DNA of 64,000 nt from an uncultured Aquimarina sp. (GCA_947498765.1 CANMLG010000017.1:49720-113719), one strand, 5' to 3'. Shown: positions 27,287 through 36,869, numbered from the stretch's first letter. Numbers and translations are program-made. The notes: generated from the sequence alone by a model not told the origin.

Positions 27287-27557
27287 AAAGAGGCTGTCTA
27301 AAAAGGCAGTCTTTTACCACCCAGTTATGATGATTTAGTTCCCAAGGATCATCTTGTCCGTATTATTAATACGATTATTGATCATTTGGATATAGATAAA
27401 TTAATCAAGCTCAACTTAAAAAAATAAAGTGGACATTGGCCAAACACTTTTGCCTAATACTTTTTGATTTATTTACCTAAAAAAAAGAAAACCAGAACAA
27501 AATCAAAAACCAACAAAAAGAAAAAGACCGTCTAAATACTTTTTAGACGGCCTCTTT
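27287..27557. mobile_element. Relic of an IS1182-like insertion sequence
   Basis: The ends AAAGAGGCTGTCTAAAAAG (27287-27305) and CTTTTTAGACGGCCTCTTT (27539-27557) are inverted repeats that match at 18 of 19 positions. Between them is only a fragment of transposase coding sequence, so the element has lost most of its interior and cannot transpose. The right end also folds as a hairpin (CCGTCTAAA/TTTAGACGG) and may work as a terminator for the aspS transcript. Confidence 0.7.
27314..27427 (+). pseudogene. N-terminal fragment of an IS1182-family transposase
   Basis: Read in one frame from 27314, the sequence gives LPPSYDDLVPKDHLVRI, then INTIIDHLDIDKLIKL, before a TAA at 27425. The YDDLVPKDHLVR pattern is the N-terminal start of IS1182/IS1380-style DDE transposases. 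No start codon is present and fewer than 40 codons remain of roughly 500. Bracketed by the terminal repeats above. Confidence 0.65.
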
Positions 27558-27574
27558 AAAATGTGTATAAACAC

Positions 27575-27605
27575 AAAAAAGCAACAGCTTTTCAACTGTT
27601 GCTTT
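27575..27605 (-). terminator. Terminator of the agarase gene
   Basis: AAAGCAACAG (27578-27587) pairs with CTGTTGCTTT (27596-27605) with an 8-base loop. On the minus strand the hairpin is followed by a T-run (TTTTTTGTG), 50 bases after the agarase stop. Confidence 0.7.
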
Positions 27606-27654
27606 ATCTATTACATTGAACTCCCTGTAGTGTTAACAGCTAGCTATATCTAAA

Positions 27655-30015
27655 TTACTTTGTTTCGCTTTCTGCTTTACCAAACCTACGTGGATATAAA
27701 CCTGAATTTATTTCCTTGGCTTTTTTAACCATTTGCGGATAAGGAATATCTGTAGATGACACAAAACCAACATTGTAATTTTCACCATCATGCGCTCTTC
27801 CGGTTAAAGGAGAATCTAAATATTGGAACCAATGGCAACCTACTAAATACGGATTATCAATTACAGAATATGCGTAATCTTCCCACATTTCAGCACGTTC
27901 GCTTTGATCTTTGGCGTGTATTAAACCGGAGTGTAATAATCCAGAATCGGGTGCTCCCATGTGATATTCTCCTATTAGGGTTGGCATATCTACCTCTTCT
28001 AAAAATTCCCAGTATTTTTTATTAATCCCTTCTTTGTAATAGTTGTAACTAAATACATCTACAAATTTAGCGGCTGATTTACGCACCTCTGGTGTTACCC
28101 CCCAAACGGCAAAACGACAACCTAAATACATATGGTTTGGCATTTTCTTTTCCAAAGCATCGTGTACTACCTGAAAGTATTTTGTGGCAAAAGCTTCTAA
28201 TAAAACAGAAAAATCTGCGATCATTTTTTCGCCAAATTTCTTTCCTTTCTTATAATCAACTCCTTTTTCTAAATCCTCCCATGAAGCTATGTTTGTTTCC
28301 CAAGCGGCATTCAAGCTTTCGATTTTTTGGTGTTTTTTACGCAAAATTTTCATAAACTCTTGCTTAAGGTAGCTGTTTTTATCTTTTGATAAACCATCCA
28401 ACACCAAACCATAATGTGTTCGGTACGAATTTGGTGAGCCCCAACTGCGTTCATTATCTACAAACACACCAATACACCAAGGATTATTTTTTACTTCTTT
28501 GGATACTACATCAATTGATTTTTTAGCTCTACGTTCAAACTCTGGATCAAAAGGATCTGGCATTGGCCCCCAGTAATCCATTCCAGAATACACTTTTTGA
28601 AAATCGCCAATAATCCATCCATTGGCAAAATAAGGCAGGTTATTACGATCATAAAAAGCAGGGTCTATCCAGTTTCCAAAAGAGGTGAACCCCCAATTAC
28701 GAAACCTATTTTCGGTTACTTCAAACCATTTATCATTAAACGAATTTGGATATTCCTCCCCATACCTACGCTCTAAATTAGCGCGGTAAAAACTAAAGGT
28801 TTCTCCATGCTCTACTGGACCAAAATGAGATTCTCTACGGTAACTGTAATGATTTGCTAATGGATCATCGTAGGATGGTAAACCTACAAACATATCATTA
28901 CGCAATTTATTGGCTACAAAAGCTGTTTTTCTAATTTCATTAGGAATGGTTACAATGCCTTTGGAATCCTCTGGAGTTACATCTTCGGGATCACGATGTT
29001 TAATGCTCTCATCGGTATAATCTATTCCTGTAAATGAAGTTGAATTTGCCATACGTACATTAGCAATACCAATAGAGAAAAATATGTTTCCTTCTGGATC
29101 AACTAAAGCCCATTTTCCATCTACTTTTTCTGTGCGAAAAAAACCTGTAGCTTTTAATTTAGGGCCATTTTTCCATCCACCATATTTGCTACGATCTGGC
29201 ATTAACGTATATTCTGCTAAAGACTTTAATTCTTGATCTGCTATTTTTTTTAGTTCTTCATCAGAAGAAATTTTAATAGGAAAGTCCATTTTGGCATTTT
29301 GACCATATTTATCAACAATACCTTTTAAAAAATTAGGGTCTCGCTCTGGGTTTTCTACAATACGAATATTATCTAAAAGTATGGTTTTATCTTTTAAGCC
29401 TTGTTTTCTATAAAAAGATATGGAAGCTAACTTAGAATAGTCCGCCTCATACAATAAACCATTAATTTTCATTTGCACCGCATCGGTTTCCCATGCTTTT
29501 GGAGTGTCTCTAAGCCCACTATCAACATCTTCTTTTTGAATAGAAATATCTAAATAATAGGATTTAAACTCCTCTGGATGGATACTTACTATTTTTCGTA
29601 AAACAGCTCCCTTTGTATTTTTTACATCAACTGTTAAAAAAGTCGAACGATCTCCTACACTTTTTGCATCAAAAACAATACTATATTTTTTTGTTGCATC
29701 TAAAGTAACATTAGGAGCAATTTCTATTCCTGTTATTTTTTCGTCTTTTTTAAAGTTTATTTTTAATGCATTTCCAATATTGCCAGGCACAATGCTATAC
29801 TCTGCATCTATTTTTTTAATGGTTATAGTTAAGGAATCTGCCTCAAAATTATGAAGTACTATTTCCGAATTTGATTCCCAAACTTTGGCTATCTCTACCT
29901 CAGCTTCTTTTGGTGCTACTTGCTTATTACCACAATTAATAAACAAACTTGTGGCAATTAATGCGATGGAACAGCCTAACAAGCTGTTTCCGTTTTTTAA
30001 TTTAGTTACTTTCAT
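27655..30015 (-). CDS. GH50-type beta-agarase lipoprotein
   Basis: A 786-residue lipoprotein (lipid cysteine at residue 28, FINC) likely to cleave agarose from red algae at the cell surface. A carbohydrate-binding-like beta-sandwich (about 50-225) precedes a TIM-barrel. The expected acid/base is E522 (VFVDNERSWG) and the nucleophile E683 (LIGEYHMGAPD); GDFQKVYSGMDYWGPMPDPFD and FTSFGNWIDPAF are typical GH50 surroundings. Neighbours are not SusC/SusD or sulfatase genes, so it is not in a standard utilisation locus. Alternative: another agar- or porphyran-related GH50 activity. Confidence 0.88.
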   Translation of the reverse strand: MKVTKLKNGNSLLGCSIALIATSLFINCGNKQVAPKEAEVEIAKVWESNSEIVLHNFEADSLTITIKKIDAEYSIVPGNIGNALKINFKKDEKITGIEIAPNVTLDATKKYSIVFDAKSVGDRSTFLTVDVKNTKGAVLRKIVSIHPEEFKSYYLDISIQKEDVDSGLRDTPKAWETDAVQMKINGLLYEADYSKLASISFYRKQGLKDKTILLDNIRIVENPERDPNFLKGIVDKYGQNAKMDFPIKISSDEELKKIADQELKSLAEYTLMPDRSKYGGWKNGPKLKATGFFRTEKVDGKWALVDPEGNIFFSIGIANVRMANSTSFTGIDYTDESIKHRDPEDVTPEDSKGIVTIPNEIRKTAFVANKLRNDMFVGLPSYDDPLANHYSYRRESHFGPVEHGETFSFYRANLERRYGEEYPNSFNDKWFEVTENRFRNWGFTSFGNWIDPAFYDRNNLPYFANGWIIGDFQKVYSGMDYWGPMPDPFDPEFERRAKKSIDVVSKEVKNNPWCIGVFVDNERSWGSPNSYRTHYGLVLDGLSKDKNSYLKQEFMKILRKKHQKIESLNAAWETNIASWEDLEKGVDYKKGKKFGEKMIADFSVLLEAFATKYFQVVHDALEKKMPNHMYLGCRFAVWGVTPEVRKSAAKFVDVFSYNYYKEGINKKYWEFLEEVDMPTLIGEYHMGAPDSGLLHSGLIHAKDQSERAEMWEDYAYSVIDNPYLVGCHWFQYLDSPLTGRAHDGENYNVGFVSSTDIPYPQMVKKAKEINSGLYPRRFGKAESETK

Positions 30016-30038
30016 GATGTTATAAAAAACTTAAACAA

Positions 30039-30075
30039 TTACAATTGTAACCAAAAATACTCACTGATTACAATT
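30039..30075 (-). promoter_or_regulatory. Promoter box and repeated operator-like sequence upstream of the agarase
   Basis: The minus strand has TATTTTTG (30059-30052), an exact -7 box 36 bases before the start. The perfect palindrome TTACAATTGTAA (30039-30050) lies between the box and the gene, and the related half ATTACAATT recurs at 30067-30075, with starts 29 bases apart. This could be a regulator binding region; no regulator gene is adjacent. Confidence 0.4.
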
Positions 30076-30236
30076 ACGATAACGTGGTAGCTAATTTAAC
30101 AGGAAATACAGGATTATGGGTATTTATTTTCTTAATTATTTTAAAAATCATAAAAATTAATATGATTATAGTCTATATACTTTAAAATAAACAAAACTCT
30201 TCGGTATACATTGATAAGTTTCTAATTTTAATAACA

Positions 30237-30270
30237 CAAAAAACCTCTCAGATATAATTATCTGAGAGGT
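30237..30270 (-). terminator. Terminator of the first M57-like protease gene
   Basis: ACCTCTCAGATA (30243-30254) and TATCTGAGAGGT (30259-30270) form a perfect 12-base hairpin with a 4-base loop. On the minus strand it is followed by TTTTTTGTG. It is 145 bases after the stop of the gene at 30415, so a long 3' tail is implied. Confidence 0.65.
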
Positions 30271-30414
30271 CATTAACATTTGGGGGATTTTGTATGCGGT
30301 AAAACAACAACACAAAGTTTACCTTTAATCCTAAAAACATCTAATGTGCTTTCAAAAAGCTATTTAGAAAATAATTTCCCTAAATAGCTTTGTTATATTT
30401 AGGAAGCTAGTATA

Positions 30415-31296
30415 TTATCTTCTTCCAAATAAATAACGAAAAGCTCTAACATCTTGCCCTGTATAATAGGCTGGGTTAGCTTGTATACCTTTTACTGATC
30501 CCGAAGCCATTACAGAATTTCTTGATTTACCTGTTTGATCTGTACCAGGAATAGCAATAGAATTTGGAATATCATTATTTTTATCAGAAAAAGATATTGT
30601 CTCACCTCTGTCTAAAAAATCACTATGCCTTAAACCAAACTGATGCCCCATTTCATGTAACAATAATTTTCTAAGTCCTACTCTGTTATCTATCCCATTT
30701 ATAGATTGGTCTCTAGAGTCAATACTCATAAATCTACCTGGAACATTATTTCTTGGGAATTGAGCTGTAGCTAAAGATTGTTGTCTTCTGAAAAACACAA
30801 AAATATCAGCTTGTGTTCTACTAAAATCTTCTCCTTTAATGAATACATGCCTAAGTTGTACTGTAGTCCCTAATTGATTAAATAAAAAAGTTAAATCTCC
30901 TGCAGCTTGCTTTTGAAATGAAGCATCAAAGTTAACATAAGCTATTCTGTAAGTTCGATTACCTTGGACTCTATTAGTGGATACGAATAATTTAGCTTCA
31001 TCCGATTCAACTAAATTAGTTTCTACATTACTTAATGAATTAATTTCGCTTACAGGAAAACTCATATCCTCAAACTGATAAACCTTTTCAACTGTATTAT
31101 CAGGCAATATAAAGTCAACAATTTCAGTTTGTTCTGGATCAAAACCAAGTTTTGATAAATTAGTAATTTCTAAATTAGAAAAACTATTCTTTTCAATAGA
31201 CGGTTCCTCTATTTTAGTTCCTAACTCATCTTTAGAACATGAAAATAACACTGAAACAACCAAGGCTGCTGTTGTAATAAATTTAATTGATTTCAT
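30415..31296 (-). CDS. M57-like (dual-action HEIGH) zinc metalloprotease lipoprotein
   Basis: A 293-residue secreted peptidase. The signal ends with a lipobox (VLFSC, cysteine 20). The zinc motif is HEMGHQFGLRH (from residue 214), and NSVMAS around residue 260 supplies the Met-turn, so it is a metzincin of the M57/HEIGH type. The N-terminal pro-region includes LSKLGFDPEQTEIVDFILPDN. The related gene at 33515 shares the layout. Peptidase substrates are unknown. A 1.0-kb gap with a mobile element follows upstream. Confidence 0.85.
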   Translation of the reverse strand: MKSIKFITTAALVVSVLFSCSKDELGTKIEEPSIEKNSFSNLEITNLSKLGFDPEQTEIVDFILPDNTVEKVYQFEDMSFPVSEINSLSNVETNLVESDEAKLFVSTNRVQGNRTYRIAYVNFDASFQKQAAGDLTFLFNQLGTTVQLRHVFIKGEDFSRTQADIFVFFRRQQSLATAQFPRNNVPGRFMSIDSRDQSINGIDNRVGLRKLLLHEMGHQFGLRHSDFLDRGETISFSDKNNDIPNSIAIPGTDQTGKSRNSVMASGSVKGIQANPAYYTGQDVRAFRYLFGRR

Positions 31297-32032
31297 TTAA
31301 ATTAATTTAAGTTAAAATATGCAGTGCCATTTAATTATACCTTTCAATAAAGCAATGTTAAAATCGCACTACTAATTTGCATTTTAAATCATACGCTTAA
31401 AAATTGATTTACCCTACCCCCCGATTTTCAATGTTTAATTAAAAAAAGAAAAACTAAAACAAGGCATTCCATAATCCGATTCCTTGTACTACAAAAAAAC
31501 AAGATGAATCATAAATAATTGAAAAAAAATCCTCATATAATCCTACAAACTATATATTTTACTTACCAAAAAGACTACAATAAAAAAGTTAATTTTTTTC
31601 TCTTTTAAAACACTTACTACCCTGATCAAGGAATTTGTTTTTTACAATAACTGTACTAGCATTACAACTATTAAGTTGTTTTATTTATAAATACTGAGCA
31701 ATTTACAAATGAAGTTAGAGGTAATATTAGCGTATTTCACACTTCGATTCAGTCTCGTAATTTCACAGGAATACTTCCATTGAGATAAGCTACACAATTA
31801 CCTTTTAAATGTTAGACCTACATCGATAGATTATACTAAATTCAGATGCTAGTTCTCAACTAAAAAACAGAAATTCTTTACAGGTTATATTAATGCCTGA
31901 AACTTTATACACTTTTTACCTGAAACATAGTGATTGAGCTACGTAAAGAAAAAGAAGTTGTACCCCTACTCTATTCTCTATATCTGGCAATATCGCATCA
32001 ATGCGAAGAGGATATATGGATTTAGACGGTAG
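31297..32032. other. Non-coding stretch, possibly decayed sequence
   Basis: 736 bases with no credible gene on either strand. The first part is AT-rich promoter DNA of the protease; the part from about 31700 has more even base composition and short frames interrupted by stops, such as the end MRRGYMDLDG near 31997, which looks like decayed coding sequence I cannot identify. Confidence 0.45.
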
Positions 32033-32262
32033 TTCAATCCAAATTATGCATTAGAAAATTTATTACGTTATGAAATCACTTCAAAAACAAACACTTTGTT
32101 GCACTTTTCAATTTAACTATAGCGGTGCTATGCTGAAATTGAGAAAGTACTTCACCGCAACAGCTGGCTCTTTCATAACAAGCCAAACCTTTGGCTTGAC
32201 ATTTCTGCCCTATTGTGCTTTAATACCTCATTGCAAAGTTCTAGTGCATAATCCAGGTTAAA
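32033..32262 (+). mobile_element. MITE-like element, copy B (230 bp)
   Basis: Same length and ends as copy A, in the opposite orientation: it begins with an ATTATGCATTAGAA end and finishes with TTCTAGTGCATAAT. It has an internal palindromic phrase (AAGCCAAACCTTTGGCTT). The 63-codon frame inside it begins MKSLQKQTLCCTF but is broken in copy C. Flanks show no target duplication. Confidence 0.8.
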
Positions 32263-32340
32263 TTCATATTAACACATAATATTTCTTAATCTAAATTCAA
32301 TAAGGCTTATTAAATTAAGCTTGTTTTTTATAGGCAACTC

Positions 32341-32922
32341 CTAATTCATTCTCAAAAAATACAAAGGAAAATCTTTGGTTTTAATTTCTTTAAACACCTC
32401 AAAACCGAATCGTTTGTACATGCGTAAATTTTCGTTTGTAGTTGTTTCAATAATTACTGGCAACTCATTATCTGAATAATAATCGATCAACTGTTTAATC
32501 AAACGCACTCCTATTCCAAAACCCCTTACTTCATTTTTAGCCCCCATAATTACTGGATGAATATAAGGGTCTTTAATATGATGCTTTTTTAGTACCGATT
32601 GCCTTTTTAACACCTTATATACGCCTCCCAAACCAATACATTTAAACGCTAATCTGACTTGCCATAACATATGTTTAAAAGTAAGCTTTTGCTTGTGCGG
32701 ATACTTCATTAAAATACAAGCGTTTTTATTATCCGATAATAATACTTCGCCAAAAGCCATGCAATCATCAAACAAATACTCCATAAGTACTCGTATACGC
32801 TGACTACGTTTATGATCTTGCTTTACAATAAAATTAATTGAATTGGGTTCATGGATCGGTTCAAATGCAGAATGTAAAATATCTACTATATACTTTTTAT
32901 CTGAATAGGAGGCTTTAATCAT
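32341..32922 (-). CDS. GNAT-family N-acetyltransferase
   Basis: A 193-residue cytoplasmic acetyltransferase. The acetyl-CoA-binding motif A region reads VIMGAKNEVRGFGIGVRLIKQLIDYY (about 125-150), including the R/Q-x-x-G-x-G/A-like turn, and motif B reads TTTNENLRMYKRFGFEVFKEI. The long N-terminal part (residues 1-115) is more helical than usual. The substrate is unknown. It is flanked by a MITE-like element and a long non-coding gap. Confidence 0.8.
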   Translation of the reverse strand: MIKASYSDKKYIVDILHSAFEPIHEPNSINFIVKQDHKRSQRIRVLMEYLFDDCMAFGEVLLSDNKNACILMKYPHKQKLTFKHMLWQVRLAFKCIGLGGVYKVLKRQSVLKKHHIKDPYIHPVIMGAKNEVRGFGIGVRLIKQLIDYYSDNELPVIIETTTNENLRMYKRFGFEVFKEIKTKDFPLYFLRMN

Positions 32923-33514
32923 ACTTAAAAATCTTGCTTGTTGCTAGTTCGGCATATAGTTTAGCAACCTTAACATAAAATGCTACTTATTGTAATAACT
33001 AATAATTCCCTGCAAAGGGCTTCAATAATACCGTTTTCCTTGCAAAAAAACATAAAAAAACAACAGATATCGTTTATATTCTATTAAAAAAAACTTTTTT
33101 TTTTGTACGAAAACAATACTAGGTGTCTAATTATAAATTGACATTATATTTATCGATTAACGGCACTTAAAAAAAAACAAACTACCTGATTGCATTTAAT
33201 TTAAGCACCCATTTACCAACACAACAATAAATCAAATATTTAATTTTCCTACTTTAATTTTTTATTGCATTTCAATTGACTATTAAAATTATCTTAATTT
33301 TTTTTGACTCATTTTTCCAAGATAAGATACCCTAAAAACACAGCGTTATATATTGGTAATGCGCATTTACAATTAACATACTGATATTAATTTTTACAAC
33401 TAAATTATTTTGACTTTTAAATTTTAAATACAACCAAATATCATGGCTAAATTTAAAAGTTCCCTTTTATAAAAAGTTTAAAAAAGTATATCAGGTAATA
33501 ATTAACTAAAAAAA
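32923..33514. other. AT-rich intergenic region, nothing recognised
   Basis: 592 bases between the divergent acetyltransferase and the second M57-like protease. It has long A and T runs and no clear hairpin, gene or TAnnTTTG box. Promoters for both genes must lie in it. Confidence 0.5.
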
Positions 33515-34393
33515 ATGAAAATGAAAACATTTAAATTAATTACTGTAGGTTTACTTGCAGCCACCACCTTGTTCTCGTGTCAAAACGAAGATGCCGCTAG
33601 TGATTTAGCGCCAGTGCCAGAGAATACTACACAGACCGTTCCAGAGGTAGACAACTCATCTATTCCGGCTGATATCATCCAAAAGTTAAGTGACAGAGGC
33701 TTTGATACCGATCAGCAAATCATAAAAGATGAAGATGGTTACATAGTAGAAGGGGATATATTAGTAGAACCCATCAATTTAATTGATGATATTATTGGAC
33801 CTGACACTGAAGGCAGTATAGAAAAACAATATAGAGATCGACAACTTGTACGCTGTAGTAGAGTTAGAAACATCCGTGTAAAAAATAATGTTGGAAGAAA
33901 TACTGATAAACCTGTTCGAAACGCTATTAGAGATTGGAATAGAATTAATGGAAGTTTTATAAGATTAACTCTTGTAACGAGAGGAAGAGCTGATATTAAT
34001 ATCAATTTTAAAAGAAACGATAGTGGAATAGCTACTCCTCCTAGAAATGGTAGACCTGGACCTACCATTCGAATTGACCCTGAAGTATATCGATTTGAAT
34101 CTCGCCGTTTGAGAACCGAAAACAATAATTTCAGCTCTAATTTTTCACGTGCTTATAGATTTGTAATTAGACATGAATTAAGTCATTGTCTTGGATTTAG
34201 ACATGGAAACAGATCTGAAGGTGGAAGAGTCCTTATTCCTGGAACACCACGTAATAATAATTTTTCAGTTTTGGATCAACCTGTTAGTATTGTCGATATT
34301 TTTAGACAAAGTGGTCGAAGCTTTACTAACAATGACAAAAAAGCAATAAGAAAGGTTTATGGAGGAAGTGCCCGAAGCAACCTTTGTTTTTAG
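33515..34393 (+). CDS. Second M57-like zinc metalloprotease lipoprotein
   Basis: A 292-residue relative of the protease at 30415. Lipobox cysteine is C22 (TLFSC). The zinc motif is HELSHCLGFRH (from residue 220). In the Met-turn position this protein reads FSVLD, with Leu in place of Met, unlike the NSVMAS of its neighbour. The C-terminus ends in a cysteine. The N-terminus SDRGFDTDQQIIKDEDG corresponds to LGFDPEQTEIVDF in the other, so they are paralogues by layout, though clearly diverged. Followed by a terminator and a MITE-like copy. Confidence 0.82.
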   Translation: MKMKTFKLITVGLLAATTLFSCQNEDAASDLAPVPENTTQTVPEVDNSSIPADIIQKLSDRGFDTDQQIIKDEDGYIVEGDILVEPINLIDDIIGPDTEGSIEKQYRDRQLVRCSRVRNIRVKNNVGRNTDKPVRNAIRDWNRINGSFIRLTLVTRGRADININFKRNDSGIATPPRNGRPGPTIRIDPEVYRFESRRLRTENNNFSSNFSRAYRFVIRHELSHCLGFRHGNRSEGGRVLIPGTPRNNNFSVLDQPVSIVDIFRQSGRSFTNNDKKAIRKVYGGSARSNLCF

Positions 34394-34430
34394 TCTAGGT
34401 TAAACAAAACAAATTAATAGAAAAACAAGG

Positions 34431-34463
34431 AAAATATCGAGGGCTGATCACCTTCGATATTTT
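34431..34463 (+). terminator. Terminator after the second M57-like protease
   Basis: AAAATATCGAGGG (34431-34443) pairs with CCTTCGATATTTT (34451-34463) with one G-T pair and a CTGATCA loop, then TT. It is 37 bases past the stop. Confidence 0.7.
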
Positions 34464-34474
34464 TAATTCTATCA

Positions 34475-34703
34475 TTTAACCCTAATTATGCATTAGAAAA
34501 TTTATTACGTTATGAAATCACTTCAAAAACAGACACTTTGTTGCACTTTTTAATCTAACCATAGCGGTGTATGCTGAAATAGAGAAAGTACTTCACCGCA
34601 ACAGCTGGCTCTTTCATAACAAGCCAAACCTTTGGCTTGACATTTTTGCCCTATTGTGCTTTAATACCTCATTACAAAGTTCTAGTACATAATCCAGGTT
34701 TAA
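34475..34703 (+). mobile_element. MITE-like element, copy C (229 bp)
   Basis: The element carries the same ends as copies A and B (ATTATGCATTAGAA at the left, TTCTAGTACATAAT at the right) and one base deletion in GCGGTG-TATGCTG, which breaks the frame open in copy B. It starts 11 bases after the terminator of the second protease gene, and ends about 108 bases before the ClC gene. Confidence 0.8.
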
Positions 34704-34811
34704 ATACTGAAAACAAATTTTGTAGTCTATTCCTTCAAAAAAATATGCATTTGTATTAAAACCAACTTCAATTCCTTTAAATTTGCATTATTCTTTCAAT
34801 AAGAATAATTT

Positions 34812-36590
34812 ATGGCGAAAAAAAAGTACATCACTCAATTCTTAAAATGGAGGTATCGTCATATTTCAGATAAAAATTTAATCTTTATTTTAAGTATTTT
34901 AGTAGGCTTTTTAGCCGGCTTAGTTTCTGTTTTTTTAAAAAACTTCACCCATTTTATTCATTCATTTGTAGAACGAGACAATCTATTTTTAGGGCAATCA
35001 GTTTATTTTATTTTACCTATTGTGGGTTTACTCATTGTTTTTGCTCTCAACAAATATGTATTCAATCGTTTCCCCAGGCACTCAGTACCCACTATTTTAC
35101 ATGCGCTTTCGCGAAGAAATGGAATTATCAAACAGGTAAAAATTTGGTACCCTTTAATCATAGCTCCCATTACTGTAGGTTTTGGGGGATCAGTTGGTTT
35201 ATTAGGTCCAGCCATTTTATCGGGTGCTACCATAAGTTCTAACCTAAGTTCATTATTTCATATTGATAGCAAAACACGCACCTTACTTTTTGGTTGTGCA
35301 GCTACTGCTGCGATTGCCGCTGTGTTTAATTCGCCCATAGCAGGAATCATTTTTGCCGTAGAAGTATTGAGTTTAGATTTAACACTAACTTCATTACTCC
35401 CCTTATTACTGGCTTCACTTTCGGGAGTGCTTACCTCCTATTTATTTTTAGGAGATCAAGTATTATTTCGATTTAATGTTGTTGAAAATTTTAAAATTAT
35501 AGATCTCCCTTTTTATATTTTTTTAGGAATAGGAACCGCCTTTGCTTCGGTATATTTTACAAAAATGTATTTTGGAATTTTTAAGTTATTTAATAAACTA
35601 AGTAATAAATTTCATCGGTTTGTTGTTAGTGTAACCGTCATTGGCATACTCTTATATTTTATACCTCCCTTATATGGTGAAGGTTTTAGTTTTATAAACA
35701 ACTTGCTTACTAATAACCCTCTTGCTGCTCTAGGTAAAACTCCTTTTGACAATCATATTAATAGTGTTGGGGTAGTGATTGCTTTATTGTTTGGTATTAC
35801 TGTTTTTAAAGCCATTGCTATGACCTCAACTTTAGCGGCTGGTGGAGCTGGGGGAATTATTATTCCCACCTTGGTTATGGGAAGTGCTTTGGGAACTATA
35901 GTTGCCAAACTCATAAACCATTTAGGTATTGGTTTCCATGTTTCCGAAAGTAACTTTACCCTAGTAGGCATGGCTGGTCTTATTGCAGGAGTACTGCATG
36001 CCCCACTTACGGCTATTTTCCTAATTGCCGAAATTAGTGGTGGCTACGAGCTTTTTGTACCCTTAATGGTCACCGTAACTATATCTTTTATAATTACTAA
36101 ACGCTTTATTGAACACTCTATTTACACCCAAGAACTTGCCGAAAAAGGACAACTTATTACTCATAATAAGGATGAAATGGTATTGCTACTAATGAAATTA
36201 GATCCCATTATTGAAACTAATTTTGTATCCATTACCCCCGACGAAACTTTAGGTGATTTGGTACATAATGCTGTAGCAAAATCGACCCGAAATATTTTCC
36301 CTGTGGTGGATCATGAAAATAAATTATTGGGGATGGTATTATTAGATGATATTAGAAATATTATGTTTGACCAGAGTTATTACCAAAATACGACGGTTCA
36401 AATGCTAATGAAACAAGTGCCAGAAATTATCACCTACGAAACCGACAACATGAAATCTGTAATGAAAAAATTTCAAGATACTGGCGCTTGGAATTTACCT
36501 GTAATTAAAGAGGGTATGTACTATGGTTTTATCTCAAAATCAAAATTATTAACCGCTTATCGCCGAAAGTTGATTAGTTTTACGAGGTAA
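34812..36590 (+). CDS. ClC-family chloride channel/transporter with CBS domains
   Basis: A 592-residue membrane protein with about ten or more helices (about 25-430) and two C-terminal CBS domains (about 445-590). ClC signatures are present: GFGGSVGLLGP (123-133) and GGAGGIIIPTLVMGSALG (about 340-357). In the motif where ClC exchangers read GREGP or GLEAP, this protein has G129-L-L-G-P133, so the gating/proton glutamate (E148 of the E. coli protein) is Leu131. That would be expected to affect gating or proton coupling. The CBS pair may sense nucleotides. The small membrane protein gene starts ten bases later. Confidence 0.9.
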   Translation: MAKKKYITQFLKWRYRHISDKNLIFILSILVGFLAGLVSVFLKNFTHFIHSFVERDNLFLGQSVYFILPIVGLLIVFALNKYVFNRFPRHSVPTILHALSRRNGIIKQVKIWYPLIIAPITVGFGGSVGLLGPAILSGATISSNLSSLFHIDSKTRTLLFGCAATAAIAAVFNSPIAGIIFAVEVLSLDLTLTSLLPLLLASLSGVLTSYLFLGDQVLFRFNVVENFKIIDLPFYIFLGIGTAFASVYFTKMYFGIFKLFNKLSNKFHRFVVSVTVIGILLYFIPPLYGEGFSFINNLLTNNPLAALGKTPFDNHINSVGVVIALLFGITVFKAIAMTSTLAAGGAGGIIIPTLVMGSALGTIVAKLINHLGIGFHVSESNFTLVGMAGLIAGVLHAPLTAIFLIAEISGGYELFVPLMVTVTISFIITKRFIEHSIYTQELAEKGQLITHNKDEMVLLLMKLDPIIETNFVSITPDETLGDLVHNAVAKSTRNIFPVVDHENKLLGMVLLDDIRNIMFDQSYYQNTTVQMLMKQVPEIITYETDNMKSVMKKFQDTGAWNLPVIKEGMYYGFISKSKLLTAYRRKLISFTR

Positions 36591-36600
36591 ATTAGAAATA

Positions 36601-36858
36601 ATGAAATACATAGTTCGCATATTAGTTACTGCTGAAATTATTGGATTAATCACAGGATCGTATTTACTTAATACGGGTAATGAAGTATTAGGTAATAAAA
36701 TTATTGGATTCAGTGCGCTAGGTTTGGCTTTTATTGTTATGCCTGCTTTTATTATTTATCGATTTAGTAAAAGCGATAAAAGCAAATCTATTTTTTCGCC
36801 CACCGAAAAAAATGAAGAATTGGAAGAAGTTATTAAAGGAAATAAAACTATTGATTAA
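36601..36858 (+). CDS. Small two-helix membrane protein, unknown function
   Basis: An 85-residue protein with two helices (about residues 4-22 and 34-55) and a charged C-terminal tail (SDKSKSIFSPTEKNEELEEV). It starts ten bases after the ClC stop and is probably translated from the same message. It could be a membrane partner of the ClC protein, but nothing in the sequence proves this. Confidence 0.65.
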   Translation: MKYIVRILVTAEIIGLITGSYLLNTGNEVLGNKIIGFSALGLAFIVMPAFIIYRFSKSDKSKSIFSPTEKNEELEEVIKGNKTID

Positions 36859-36869
36859 GTTATTTAACA

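Noticed and set aside
27655..30015. Polysaccharide utilisation locus around the agarase
   Set aside because: No SusC/SusD, sulfatase, second glycosidase or sugar transporter gene is found within the neighbouring genes.
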